The notes beneath the pieces are model-generated. The model did no database searches. It had not been told where the DNA came from and saw only the letters and a list, made by a program, of their open reading frames with translations. 64,000 nucleotides of DNA, from the NCBI GenBank assembly GCA_963555705.1, contig OY743181.1, positions 23,192,513-23,256,512 on the forward strand, written 5' to 3'. The stretch is from Ligustrum vulgare. Lineage: Eukaryota; Streptophyta; Magnoliopsida; Lamiales; Oleaceae. Each line of letters starts with the position of its first letter. Positions within the stretch are counted from its first letter, which is position 1. Shown here in pieces: positions 10,513-20,852 of this stretch. The translations under genes were made by a program, and so were the position numbers.

Positions 10513-10903
10513 TGCTTCTTCAGGAGCAATAATAATATCATTTCAGTATGTTTAGATGATAATTTTTACTTCTTCTGGAGTAAATATGTACTTCTTCTGG
10601 AATATATAAGTGCTCGTGCAAGAACTTTTCCAGGCACTTATCATCTAACATTCATCTCATAATACTGATGAGATTATTTTCACATTAGCTATATCCGTGC
10701 TATCATGTGATATTATCTTATCATACATCAACATTCTCTTGTTGAATAATTTTCATCCACCCATTCAAATTCAGATATTGGTAACTTCTGGTACCATTGG
10801 ATAAAACATTTTATTAATATTTATCAACCTTTTGGTAATGATAACTTCTGGTATCATTTGATAAAATATTTTCTAACTTTAGTATTGATAACTTCTGGTA
10901 TCA
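10513..10903. repeat. Hairpin group 4: five further stems
   Basis: TGCTTC-TTCA-GGAGCA (10513-10528), TTTACTTC-TTCT-GGAGTAAA (10565-10584), TGGTAAC-TTCTG-GTACCA (10779-10796), AATGATAAC-TTCTG-GTATCATT (10837-10858) and TGATAAC-TTCTG-GTATCA (10886-10903). The first two have one G-T wobble; the last three have a single bulged A at the same place. Confidence 0.78.
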
Positions 10904-11054
10904 TTTAATGAAGTATCAAATAACAATAATATTGTATATATATATTAACAATAACGATACTGGGGTTATACCACCAAGTATATATGTTGACAACAACCCT
11001 CTAATATGTTAGAATTAACCAACAACTGAGGTGTTTATATGTATTCAATTGATA

Positions 11055-11225
11055 TACCGACCATATAGGCGGTGTCAACGTGATGAAATAATTAAACCAG
11101 CCATATAGACGGTATCAACGAGATGAAACAATTAAACCGGCCATATAGGCGGAATCGACATAATGAAATAATTAAACCGGGTAAAGCCAACCATGTAGGT
11201 GGTAAAACCAACCATGTAGGTGGCA
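11055..11225. repeat. Tandem CCATATAGGCGG / CCATGTAGGTGG repeats
   Basis: Five to six copies of a motif of the form CCATRTAGRYGG, at about 11061, 11100, 11142, 11189 and 11209, with AATTAAACCGG or AAAACCAA between them. They lie in the element's 5' internal region in its own orientation. Confidence 0.6.
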
Positions 11226-11433
11226 GCATAATATAATTCAATTGATCACATATTAATCGTTAATTTACGATTATTATACTTGTATGTATTATTAAGGGCA
11301 AAATCGTCCATATTTTAATATATTGCTCATATGAATAAATTGAAACCGTCAATAGGTTTAAAATTTAATTTAGAACAAACTTACTTTTGGTCCGAAGTTC
11401 AAAATCTCGTCAGGATTGCTCCAAAAACAGTTT

Positions 11434-12141
11434 TTAAGAAAACCGCCATGTTCGACCGCCGGAATATTTTAAAAACTGCACAAAACAGAAAAATAAGATC
11501 ATAGAAAAATCCAATTCATCAAAACGGACAAACTGCCTTTCGTCATCGCCGGATCCGCCACGCGCCGCCGCCGCCGGCCGCCAAGCGCCGGTGATCGGAA
11601 AAATTAACCCATCACCATAATATGTGCCTCGGCGTCCTGAACATGCCGGTGGTCTCCGATTTTCCAAAAGATCAACCGTTTGGCCGGAATCATCATTTTT
11701 CAGTCCGCCAGCATCTTCTTCTCCGGACAATAACTTCCGTTTTAACCGTTGGATTTGCGTCAAATTTCAGTCGAGTCTTCTCCTAGAAAAACCCGTTGAT
11801 ATGCCGCTGGCCGATCGTCGATCGGAGTTCAGAATCGTCGGGAATAAGCATTTCAATTTTCGGTCAGATATCTGTTTTTGCACAGTTTTTCAGATTTTCT
11901 TCTTCGGTCGATATCTTTTGTTTCAGCCGTTGGTTCTGCGCCAAATTTTAGGCGAGTCTTCTCCTTGACAAGCCCGTTCTGATGGCGGTGGCCGATCGTC
12001 GATCGGATATCTGGATCGGCCAGAATCATTCTTTTTCAGTTTGAGAGAAAAGGAAACATTGGTTAGTAATAATCAGGTTTCTGATACAGAGGCTCATCAT
12101 TTAGATGCAACTGTAGAGCATACTCCCGTTATTACTCAATT
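11434..12141 (-). other. GC-rich leader region of the LTR element
   Basis: A GC-rich island (for example around 11550-11600) in otherwise AT-rich DNA, between the 5' LTR and the internal repeats. TTTAACCGTTGGATTTGCG-like (11739) and CAGCCGTTGGTTCTGCG-like (11923) blocks repeat with GGCCGATCGTCGATCGGA at 11808 and 11990, showing a diverged ~180-bp duplication. A 109-codon minus-strand ORF (11434-11763) crosses it but resembles no gag protein I know; I treat it as leader rather than gene. Confidence 0.45.
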
Positions 12142-12145
12142 GGTT

Positions 12146-12165
12146 AGAGACTCGTGCTGATAACG
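12146..12165 (-). other. Primer-binding-site region
   Basis: On the minus strand CGTTATCAGCACGAGTCTC directly follows the 5' LTR. It shares TATCAG with the usual tRNA-iMet site TGGTATCAGAGC but is not canonical. Confidence 0.6.
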
Positions 12166-12373
12166 TGTTATAAAATCATCGAAATCATAAGAACAACATA
12201 GAGAGAGAAATGGAGAGAGTTTAGAGGAGAGAATTTCTCTTCAAGAATTGATGTAATAAATTGGTAAGTATAGGCTCCTATTTATAGGAGTGGACAATGG
12301 CACAATCGTAATATTGTAAAGTTTACAGGGATATAATGGTAATGTCATTCACATATATACATTATTTATAACA
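12166..12373 (-). repeat. 5' LTR of the LOG-carrying element, with TATA box
   Basis: 208 bp, near-identical to the left LTR. CTATAAATAG on the minus strand (12278-12287) lies in a perfect palindrome CTCCTATTTATAGGAG (12275-12290) and is the likely TATA box for minus-strand transcription into the element. Target duplication TAATG follows at 12374. Confidence 0.9.
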
Positions 12374-13180
12374 TAATGTTCAAATATAAATAAATTTTGT
12401 TGACGATTCAAATATAAATATTCCAAATCAACGGGAAATAGATGAGTGTCAATTATGTAGTGGAATATAATGACTTTAAGATATGGACCCCAAATCGTGC
12501 TTGATAAAGACTCCATATAAGATTTTCTTATATTAAAAATTTTTAGCTTAGAATTGCGAAAGTTAAACTAGAGATGGCAATTGGCGGATACCTCCGCCCG
12601 GTGCCCCGCTAGGAGAAACCCAAACCCATACCCACCCCATGACCTCACTTCGGGGTGGGGCGTGGCAAGGCGAGGCATTCCATACTCGCCTCGTTATTGT
12701 CTCGTTTGTATTTTTATTTTTATTGTTTTTGGCTATGTAAACAACATATTTTTATTTTTGGCTATGTAAACCAATGTTATCAGACTCGGACCGGCCGAGC
12801 GGATCGGAAAACCCGTGACCTGACCTAAAAATCGGGTAAAAAAAAATACTAAAAACCCAGATTTTAATAACCCGGATGAAACTCGGATGACCCAGGCGAT
12901 TTTCAAGCAAACCGGCGGACCGGTACCGAGTTTTCTGGGTTTAACGATTTGCCTTTGTACATTTAATTTTTTTTTTTTTTCATTTCCGGAGTAAAATTTA
13001 AACTTTACAGCGTGTAGGTCTGCTTAAGGAGTCACCCCACTACCAAATTTGTTTATGTCCAAACAACAGCATATAAATATATAGAGTAGTGGAGGCTATT
13101 GACATTCTTAAACTTCCAATGTGGGATTCAGTGTATCTATATTTTTATTTTGATTTTACCTTTGATACTAATTAAAAAGT
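12374..13180. other. Degraded repeat fragments
   Basis: After an AT-rich part come GC-rich fragments: GAGATGGCAATTGGCGGA at about 12573 with CTTCGGGGTGGGGCGTGG (hAT-like), then at about 12775-12935 a block around ACTCGGACCGGCCGAGCGG and ACCGGCGGACCGGTACCG that looks like another degraded element. No supported ORF. Confidence 0.45.
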
Positions 13181-13318
13181 GAAAAGGCACAATCCTACTG
13201 CTAATTGAGTTGGTATTGCATTCACTTGGCTGTTGCATGACTTGGTTTCGAGTCTCCATACTTCAATTTTTGTTTTTGTCATCCTTTATGTTGTGTCTTG
13301 TTTTTTTTTTTTTTTTTA
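13181..13318 (+). mobile_element. Possible tRNA-derived SINE
   Basis: TAATTGAGTTGG (13202-13213) resembles a pol III A box (3 mismatches to TAGCTCAGTTGG) and GGTTTCGAGTCTCC (13244-13257) a B box with one extra T. Spacing is about 30 bp. A T-rich tail (13302-13318) follows. No clear target duplication was found, so this could also be a decayed tRNA-like sequence. Confidence 0.4.
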
Positions 13319-13507
13319 AACAATCCCCTTTATTTTGAAAATTGTTTTTTTTCTTTTCATTATCTTTTATTTATTCAATTCTCTAAATATTTGTATTTAC
13401 TTGTTAGTATAATAATTTAAAAATCATTTTATATATGAGTTAAAATATTTTTAATATTTAAAATTTGAAATAAATTATGATACAATAATAAATAATAAAT
13501 AAATATA

Positions 13508-13570
13508 ATAACAATAATCAATCTATAGCTTCTTTGAATTAATAATTCAAAAATTATTATTGTTATAATG

Positions 13571-13611
<41 letters not shown>

Positions 13612-13737
13612 ATTTTTATGTAAAAAAGTCTAGTTTTATATAAAAAATCATTTAATGCCTTATAAAAATTAAAAATCCAAAATTGAAAAAATATTATTGC
13701 TCCCAATTCATATTTTTGATTTTTCATTTAAACAACC

Positions 13738-13782
<45 letters not shown>

Positions 13783-13842
13783 CATTATACCAATAATAAT
13801 TTTTGAATTATTAATTCAAAGAAGCTATAGATTGATTGTTGT
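13508..13842. repeat. Foldback element with internal microsatellites
   Basis: About 65 bp at 13508-13572 (ending TTATTGTTATAATGTTA) recurs inverted at 13781-13842 (starting TAACATTATACCAATAATAA) with only a few mismatches. The loop contains (AC)n at 13573-13609 and (TA)n at 13742-13780. The right arm runs straight into the Tat 5' LTR. Confidence 0.75.
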
Positions 13843-14181
13843 TGTTGAATCAAAGTCCAAAGACTGGTACAGTGATCCACTAGCGATGACCCAACTAAGG
13901 CCCAACGTACCTTGACCCATAGCCAAGGTCCGAAATATCACCTTGGGTCCGATTTCGAGGTGGTTTGTCAAGCGAACCTTTCTAGCCGAACTGATTTACG
14001 CCCGGACGACGTGCTTTATACTCAGCCGAGGCGCTTTACGGCAGAGACCGAGAGAGAGATGGAGTCAGAGATGTGACACTGCCTTTACCAAGATGTGACA
14101 GGCGCCCATCCCCTACGAAATGTAGCAATGATTACGGTAAAAAAGCAAGGTTGTCACCTCCAAGAGCTAGGGTGGAGACAA
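13843..14181 (+). repeat. Tat 5' LTR, upstream part
   Basis: GC-rich compared with its surroundings. Its last five bases, GACAA (14177-14181), are the left target duplication of the inserted copia element. The sequence resumes at 20025. Confidence 0.6.
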
Positions 14182-16044
14182 TGTTAGCCCAAGAGTAAAC
14201 TAACCAAGAGGGGGTGAATTGGTTTATAAAACTTTTTCGATAAATAATCTCAAACTTAAAAACCAATGGGTACAAGTATGAGCACTTATTGTTACAAGTA
14301 ACTAAACTATCAATGTAGTGTGCTATATATGTGTAAACTTGATTGATAAAGCAAGTATAACACTTAGATATAGTGTTGCACAATATAAATTGATAGAATA
14401 GAGTAAGTGCAATGTAAGTAAGTAAAAGGGATAAGAGAATGCAAACGCGATTTATGGAGGTTCAATCAACCAACGTGATCTATGTCCCCCGTTACCGAGC
14501 TCTCCGTCACGAGCAAGGCCAAATCCACTATATTGATAACTTACAACAAGGAGTATCGAATCCTTAGGTGACTTTACAACAAGGAGTATCGAATCCTTAG
14601 GTGACTTTACAACAAGGAGCATCCATCCTTTACAATCGAGTTTTCACAAGGCTCTCGAAACCAACAATCGAGTTTTCACAAGGCTCTCGAAACCACAAGA
14701 TATAATGAATTGAGTTTACAATTGAAATAACTCTCTTGACAAATGATATATTCAAATTAAGTATCGAGAGAGTTAGGCTAACACTTCAATAGATAGCAAT
14801 GAATTAAGCTCGAGTGTTAGAGAAAAACTTTGATGCAAATGATAATGAAAAGTTCAATGCAATCAAACAAAGTTTTTTAAATAATCTCTTCTTAAAATAT
14901 TGAATCAAATTAAGTATCAAGAGATGCCACACTTGAATAATTAACAATGAGTTAAGCTCAAAGTATTTAGGCAATGGAACTTTGATAAGTCAAATGATAA
15001 TGAAAAAATGTAGCACAAATAATCAAAGTTCCTTAATTGAAATTTCTCTCTTTTAAAAGATTAAAACAAGTTTAGAACAAAGAGAGACTTACACTTCAAT
15101 TCCAATATAGTGTGAAGATGTTGAAGAAGTTTAAACAATATAAAACCAAGAATCTTCACAAAACTTTCTTCCAAAAACTTTGATGAATTTGATAAAACAA
15201 AGTTTAAATCAATCAAAGTTTTATAATAAAATAGATGAATATAAACCAAGTAAGAACAATGAATTTTCACAAGAAAGTTTGTATAAAATCTTTTCTATGT
15301 TGTTCCAATTGAATGTGAATGAGATGGCTATTTATAGATCAAGATATTCAAATTCAGCAACTTTCGGTTGACCAATTTTGATGTTTCGGTCGACCGAAAG
15401 TGTATATAGCCGTTACACATTTTCAACCGTTGGAGTTTCGGTTGACCAAATGTTCGGTCGACCAAAAGTTCGGTTGACCGAAAGTTGACTTTTGGTTGAC
15501 CGAAAGTTGACTTTTGGAAAACATGAAAATGCTCGATTTTTAGGTTTCTAACTTGTTTTTCAAAGTGGTTTTACATAGTATAATCATGATTTAAGATCAA
15601 ATAACCTTTGAAAGACAATCTTGACATAGATAAAAATATTTTATGCAAGTGATGAATTTTCAAGTAAGTGTCTTGATGCATAAAAATCATTTTCGAGCTC
15701 GTTGAATTTCATCGCTAAAGATTGAGAGTATTATACCTTTACATAGGTTAAATCAACTCTTGAACTTGAACTCTAATCTTGTATGCTTGAATTCTTGATC
15801 TTCATGTCATGTTTTTCAACTTCAATTTTGATCTTTGAATATCTTCAATTCTTTCATGATCTTCTTTGCGTCTCATGTGCTTGATCACATAGTTTTGATT
15901 TATATATTTGAGAGACGATTTGAACATAGAGTGCTTTGAATATTTATCATTACATGAAACACTTGAAGCACACTTGTTAGCAACACAATATATTCTTGTT
16001 TGTTATGATCAAAACAATAAGGTCAAGTTGACCATAGGTCAACA
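14182..16044 (-). repeat. Copia 3' LTR
   Basis: 1,863 bp. Differs from the 5' LTR by scattered substitutions and small indels, including a ~33-bp internal duplication (TACAACAAGGAGTATCGAAT repeated at 14542 and 14574). Contains the palindrome/W-box array at 15361-15513. Confidence 0.93.
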
Positions 16045-16057
16045 ATTTCCCCTTTTT
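16045..16057 (-). other. Copia polypurine tract
   Basis: AAAAAGGGGAAAT on the minus strand, abutting the 3' LTR. Confidence 0.8.
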
Positions 16058-17084
16058 GATTATGACTAACAAGATGATTTGTAATGATAATATAAGCAAT
16101 TGAAGCATATAATCAAAGTATAGGGAAATGAGAATAATTGATAAGTTCAATTTTAGCATATATTCCCCCTATCTTATACAAACCAATGAGGCATAATCTA
16201 GCATATAATATAATCATTTTTATGCATATAGATTATCCAATGTCAAGCAAATCAAATCATCACCATATTTCCCCCCTTTTGGCATAAGCAAAAAGGTGGC
16301 ATATATCCCTTAATCATGAGCATAGGTGTGATAAGCATAATAATGGGGCACAAATAGAATATCTTGATTGTAATCATATTCCCCCTTAGTAAAGCATTCC
16401 CCCTTAGTGAAACATTTGTAGTATGAAATGAGTTAAAGGGTTTAACAATGCATATTGTCGAAGTATCAAAGTATTTTCAACTCATTGAATAGGTGGATCA
16501 CGTGTGGATGTGTTAAAAAGTTTAAAAGTATCAAAACAATTTTGGTTAACAATCATATCACTCTTTTAATCAAAGCCAAAAATAAGTGATCAAAGTAATG
16601 TAGTACAAGAGTTTTATGAAGAGGAGAAGATGATTTCAAGTCATTTAGGGATTGTGTATGAAAATTTTGAATTTAAAAGAAAATCCCTAAGTCCAGCCAC
16701 TTTCGGTCGACCGAAAGTATATTGGTCGACCGAAACTCTGCACGAGTAAAAAACAGGTAGCTGCAGTCACGTTCGGCTGACTAATGGTCGACCGAAACTC
16801 TGGTTTCGGTCGTACATTTGATCGACCGAAATATCTTTCGGTTGAACACTTGTTCGATCGAAAAGACACTTTCGGTCGGCGAAAATAGTTTCAGTCGGCC
16901 GAAATATGCAAATATTGAAATTTACATGTGATTTCAGTTAAATCATGAATGTACCATAAAATTATGCATAAAACACATATTAGCACCATGTTTCAAATTC
17001 ATACTCATACATCTTTTCAATGTAAGAATTTTTTATGAAGTGCAAGAGGTTTTAAACAAATATATAGATTAATAGATCTTTAAA
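16058..17084 (-). other. Copia 3' non-coding region with palindrome module
   Basis: No ORF. Repeated CCCCCTTAGT (16381-16415), a run of polypurine-like blocks on the element strand, and a palindrome array at 16693-16915 built on TTTCGGTCGACCGAAA, homologous to a module in the chromovirus LTR. Confidence 0.75.
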
Positions 17085-18134
17085 TCATTGATCATTCAAA
17101 GTCCGAGAGGTATCAAAGAAATTTACCTCATCCTTAATAGTCATGAAGCACATGTTGGCCACTTCATCTTGACTCTCATCTTCATCTTGCTCATCATCAC
17201 TTTCATCCCAAGTGGTTTGTAGAGCTTTCTTTTTGAAGAATCTTTTCTTGCTTCGACACTCTGTACTTTTGTGACCGGGTTTGTCACAATTATAGCAAAC
17301 AATCTTTTCATCTTTTTCGTCTCTCTTTTGGATTCGATGATTGTTGCGAACGCCTCCCCACTTCTTGATAAGGATAGCAAGATCATCAAGTTCCCCATCA
17401 CTTATGTTTGAGTTTGATGAGCATTTACCATGTGATGATTTAAGAGCAATTTCGCGCTTGGCCTCTTCTTTTCCTTTTCTTGTCCTCTCCTTTGTTTCGA
17501 CATTATTGAGCTCATAAGTCATCAATGTTCCATAAAGCTCCTCCAATGGATGTGTGTTGACGTCTATCGTATTTTCGATCAACATCCTTAATGAATTCCA
17601 TTCTTGGGAGAGAGACCTAAGAATTTTACTTACAAGTTCGCCGTTAGTAAATATATGATCAAAGCCTTTAAGACCATTGACAATATCGGTAAAACGAGTA
17701 ATCATGCAAGTAATGGGCTCATCTTGCTTCATAAAGAAATTTTCAAAATCTTTAAATAAAAGATTTGTCTTACTTTCTTTCACTTTGCTTGTACCCATGT
17801 GTGTGATTTCTAATGTATGCGGAATCACATGTGCAAATACGATTAAATTCATTTTTATCCAAAGTACAATAAAGTATATTTTTGGCTCTAGCATTTAAAG
17901 TCAATTTTCTCCTATCATTATCATCATATTCCTCTCTAGGTTTTGAAATAGTTTGATCCGGTTTTCCATCAACCTTAATAACTGTAGTAAGCTTAAGAGG
18001 ACCTTCTTCGATGACTTCCCAAATATTATTGATTGAACAAAAATCATCATTCTAGTCTTCCAATAGTTATAATGTGTACCATCAAAGAAAGGAGGACGAT
18101 TTGTAGAATGCACCTCAAGATTATGGTTAGCCAT
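17085..18134 (-). pseudogene. gag: Copia gag (UBN2-type) with zinc knuckle, two frameshifts
   Basis: ATG at 18134 begins MANHNLEVHSTNRPPFFDG-THYNYWKTRM, the typical start of plant copia gag. Near 18045 the reading shifts frame (the WEVIEEGPLKL part lies in another frame) and near 17830 it shifts back to the frame that is open from 17894. That frame contains the ITRFTDIVNGLKGF and KILRSL region, LEELYGTLMTYEL, and the CCHC knuckle CYNCDKPGHKSTEC. It ends with an acidic stretch at 17085. No protease or pol follows. The particle protein would need to be expressed by another copy. Confidence 0.9.
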
Positions 18135-18171
18135 TAACTCAAAATTGTAAAATCTTTAAAAAAAAATGAGC

Positions 18172-18190
18172 ACCTAAGCTCTGATATCAA
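18172..18190 (-). other. Copia primer-binding site
   Basis: Minus strand TTGATATCAGAGCTTAGGT, close to the initiator-Met tRNA site TGGTATCAGAGC, one base inside the 5' LTR. Confidence 0.8.
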
Positions 18191-18191
18191 T

Positions 18192-20019
18192 TGTTACCGC
18201 AAGAGTAAACTAACCAAGAGGGGTTGAATTGGTTTATAAAACTTTTTCGATAAATAATCTCAAACTTAAAAACCAATGGGTACAAGTATGAGCACTTAGT
18301 GTTACAAGTAACTAAACTATCAATGTAGTGTGCTATATATGTGTAAACTTAATTGATAAAGCAAGTATAGCACTTAGATATAGTGTTGCAAAATATAAAC
18401 TGATAGAATAGAGTAAGTGCAATGTAAGTAAGTAAAAGGGATAAGAGAATGCAAACGCGATTTATGGAGGTTCAATCAACCAACGTGATCTACGTCCCCC
18501 GTTACCGAGCTCTCCGTCACGAGCAAGGCCAAATCCACTATATTGATAACTTACAACAGGGAGTATCGAATCCTTAGGTGACTTTACAACAAGGAGAACC
18601 TATCCATTACAATCGAGTTTTCACAAGACTCTCGAAACCAACAATCGAGTTTTCACAAGGCTCTCGAAACCACAAGATATAATGAATTGAATTTACAATT
18701 GAAATAACTCTCTTGACAAATGATATACTCAAATTAAGTACCGAGAGAGTTAGGCTAACACTTCAATAGATAGCAATGAATTAAGCTCGAGTGTTAGAGA
18801 AAAACTTTGATGCAAATGATAATGAAAAGTTCAATGCAATCAAACAAAGTTTTTCAAATAATCTCTTGTTAAAATATTGAATCAAATTAAGTACCAAGAG
18901 ATGCCACACTTGAATAATTAACAATGAGTTAAGCTCAAAGTGTTTAGGCAATGGAACTTTGATGAGTCAAATGATAATGAAAAAATGTAGTACAAATAAT
19001 CAAAGTTCCTTAATTGGAATTTCTCTCTTTTAAAAGATTAAAACAAGTTTAGAACAAAGAGAGACTTACACTTCAATTCCAATATAGTGTGAAGATGTTG
19101 AAGAAGTTTAAACAATATAAAACCAAGAATCTTCACAAAACTTTCTTCTAAAAACTTTGATGAATTTGATAAAACAAAGTTTAGATCAATCAAAGTTTTA
19201 TAATAAAAATAGATGAACATAAACCAAGTAAGAACAATGAATTTTCACAAGAAATTTTGTATAAAATCTTTTCTATGTTGTTCCAATTGAATGTGAATGA
19301 GATGGCTATTTATAGATCAATATATTCAAATTCAGCAACTTTCGGTTGACCAATTTTGATGTTTCGGTCAACCGAAAGTGTATATAGCCGTTACACATTT
19401 TCAACCGTTGGAGTTTCGGTTGACAAGTTTCGTTTGACCAAAAGTTCGGTCACCGAAAGTTGACTTTCGGTTGACCGAAAGTTGACTTTTGAAAAACATG
19501 AAAATGCTCGATTTTTAGGTTTCTAACTTGTTTTTCAAAGTGGTTTTACATAGTATAATCATAATTTAAGATTAAATAACCTTTGAAAGACAATCTTGAC
19601 TTAGATAAAAATATTTTATGCAAGTGATAAATTTTCAAGTAAGTTTCTTGATGCATAAAAATCATTTTCGAGCTCGTTGAATTTCATCGCTAAAGATTGA
19701 GAGTGTTATAACTTTACATAGGTTAAATCAACTCTTGAACTTGAACTCTAATCTCGTATGCTTGAATTCTTGATCTTCATGTCATGTTTTTCAACTTCAA
19801 TTTTGATCTTTGAATATCTTCAATTCTTTCATGATCTTCTTTGCGTCTCATGTGCTTGATCACATAGTTTTGATTTATATCTTTGAGAGACGATTTGAAC
19901 ATAGAGTGCTTTGAATATTTATCATTACATGAAACACTTGAAGCACACTTGTTAGCAACACAATATATTCTTGTTTGTTATGATCAAAACAATAAGGTCA
20001 AGTTGACCATAGGTCAACA
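18192..20019 (-). repeat. Copia 5' LTR
   Basis: 1,828 bp, TGTTACCGC...GGTCAACA. Carries the promoter for minus-strand transcription (separate entry). Confidence 0.93.
19306..19490 (-). promoter_or_regulatory. Copia LTR promoter: TATA box with upstream W-box/palindrome array
   Basis: On the minus strand CTATAAATAG (19306-19315) is a good TATA box. Upstream of it, 19338-19490 holds at least seven TTGAC cores (GGTTGACC, AAGTTGACTTT) embedded in TTTCGGTTGACCGAAA-type palindromes. TTGAC(C/T) is the WRKY-factor W-box, and stress-induced copia LTRs such as Tnt1 and Tto1 are known for defence-responsive promoters. Induction here is inference. Confidence 0.6.
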
Positions 20020-20366
20020 GACAAGTGTAAAGTATGACACGTGTCATGATCCGAGACAACAAGTTCCTCTATAAATGGAACGCGATTGTCTCCAAGAAAG
20101 GGGTTAGCAATTTCATACTCTTAACAAAATATATATATTTCTCTCACTCCCTTTTTTCTCTTCTACACATTTACTTCTCCCGCACCCAATATATATATAA
20201 ATTCGCCTAAAATGAGTACTGACTTTAGCATCGAAGTGCAAATGGGAGCCACCTCGGCCCTCTTTGCAAACTGATTATTTGTCACAGTGCGCAGGAGATC
20301 CACATGTTCAAGAGGGAGGAGCTGAGACGTGTTGGTCCAAGGTCCAGCCGGATTTTGTTGTCAACA
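20020..20366 (+). repeat. Tat 5' LTR, downstream part with promoter
   Basis: Starts with the second GACAA copy (20020-20024) and ends CAACA at 20366, just before the primer site. It contains a palindromic G-box and a TATA box (separate entry). Confidence 0.75.
20036..20078 (+). promoter_or_regulatory. Tat LTR core promoter: G-box plus TATA box
   Basis: GACACGTGTC (20036-20045), a perfect palindrome containing CACGTG, lies 24 bp before TCTATAAATGG (20069-20079). G-boxes bind plant bZIP/bHLH factors, so stress or light responsiveness is possible; this is inference. Confidence 0.6.
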
Positions 20367-20369
20367 TTT

Positions 20370-20387
20370 TGGCGCCGTCTGTGGGAA
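20370..20387 (+). other. Tat primer-binding site
   Basis: TGGCGCCGTCTGTGGGAA, 3 bp after the LTR end, the standard primer site of many plant Tat-like elements. Confidence 0.85.
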
Positions 20388-20487
20388 GCCATACTGCTAA
20401 TCACGAAAACACATGATGAAAAACCGCACATAGAAAGGAAATCCCGAAAAAGGACAAGTAACCTCTTGCAAAAGATCGGAGAACTGC

Positions 20488-20852
20488 AAAAACTTTGAAA
20501 TATAAGTTTAGTAACCTTGAAAAAGGTAAAGAGCTTTGAAACATAAGCTCAGTACCCTTGAAAAAGGCGTGAAGGTTTGAAATATAAGTTTAGTAACCTT
20601 GAAAAAGGTAAAGAGCTTTGAAACATAAGCTTAGTACCCTTGAAAAAGGCATGAAGCTTTGAAATATAAGTTTAGTAACCTTGAAAAAGGTAAAGAACTT
20701 TGAAACATAAGCTCAGTACCCTTGAAAAAGGCGTGAAGCTTTGAAATATAAGTTTAGTAACCTTGAAAAAGGTAAAAAAGCTTTAAGTTTATTTACCTTG
20801 AAAAAGGCTTAAAACTTTGAAACATAAGTTTAACAACCTTGAAAAAAAAAAT
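20488..20852 (+). repeat. Tandem ~70-bp leader repeats
   Basis: Alternating subunits CTTTGAAATATAAGTTTAGT-AACCTTGAAAAAGG and CTTTGAAACATAAGCT-AGTACCCTTGAAAAAGG, about eight subunits in all, decaying towards the 3' side. They are typical of minisatellites in Tat leaders and non-coding. Confidence 0.85.

Larger units (their letters stand above)
6046..12373 (-). mobile_element. Young non-autonomous copia-type LTR retrotransposon carrying captured genes
   Basis: Two 208-bp direct repeats (6046-6253 and 12166-12373) begin TGTTATAAA and end TTTATAACA. They are flanked by a 5-bp target duplication TAATG (6041-6045 and 12374-12378). I see one mismatch between the LTRs (G at 6131, A at 12251), so insertion was recent. 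Orientation is minus: next to the left LTR lies CTCCCCCTT, the complement of a polypurine tract, and next to the right LTR the complement reads CGTTATCAGCACGAG, a primer-site-like sequence of plant copia elements. The 5.9-kb interior has no recognisable gag, protease, RT or integrase. It holds a LOG-like retrocopy and an orphan ORF on the window + strand (antisense to the element), several tandem repeats and many short hairpins. It must have been mobilised in trans. Confidence 0.9.
14182..20019 (-). mobile_element. Non-autonomous gag-only copia element with long LTRs (TR-GAG-like)
   Basis: Direct repeats 14182-16044 (1,863 bp) and 18192-20019 (1,828 bp), TGTT...AACA, flanked by a perfect GACAA duplication (14177-14181 and 20020-20024). 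Minus orientation: on the minus strand the primer site TTGATATCAGAGC follows the right LTR, and a polypurine tract CAAAAAGGGGAAAT precedes the left LTR. The 2.15-kb interior encodes only a broken gag with a zinc knuckle; there is no PR, INT or RT. This matches the described class of terminal-repeat elements that keep only gag. It is inserted in the Tat 5' LTR. Confidence 0.93.

Noticed and set aside
6046..12373. Plus-strand orientation of the LOG-carrying element
   Set aside because: The polypurine tract and primer-site-like sequence are both on the minus strand; the + orientation of the cargo ORFs is antisense to the element.
13202..13257. Intact tRNA gene
   Set aside because: A and B box-like motifs are present but no cloverleaf arms pair; at most a SINE head.
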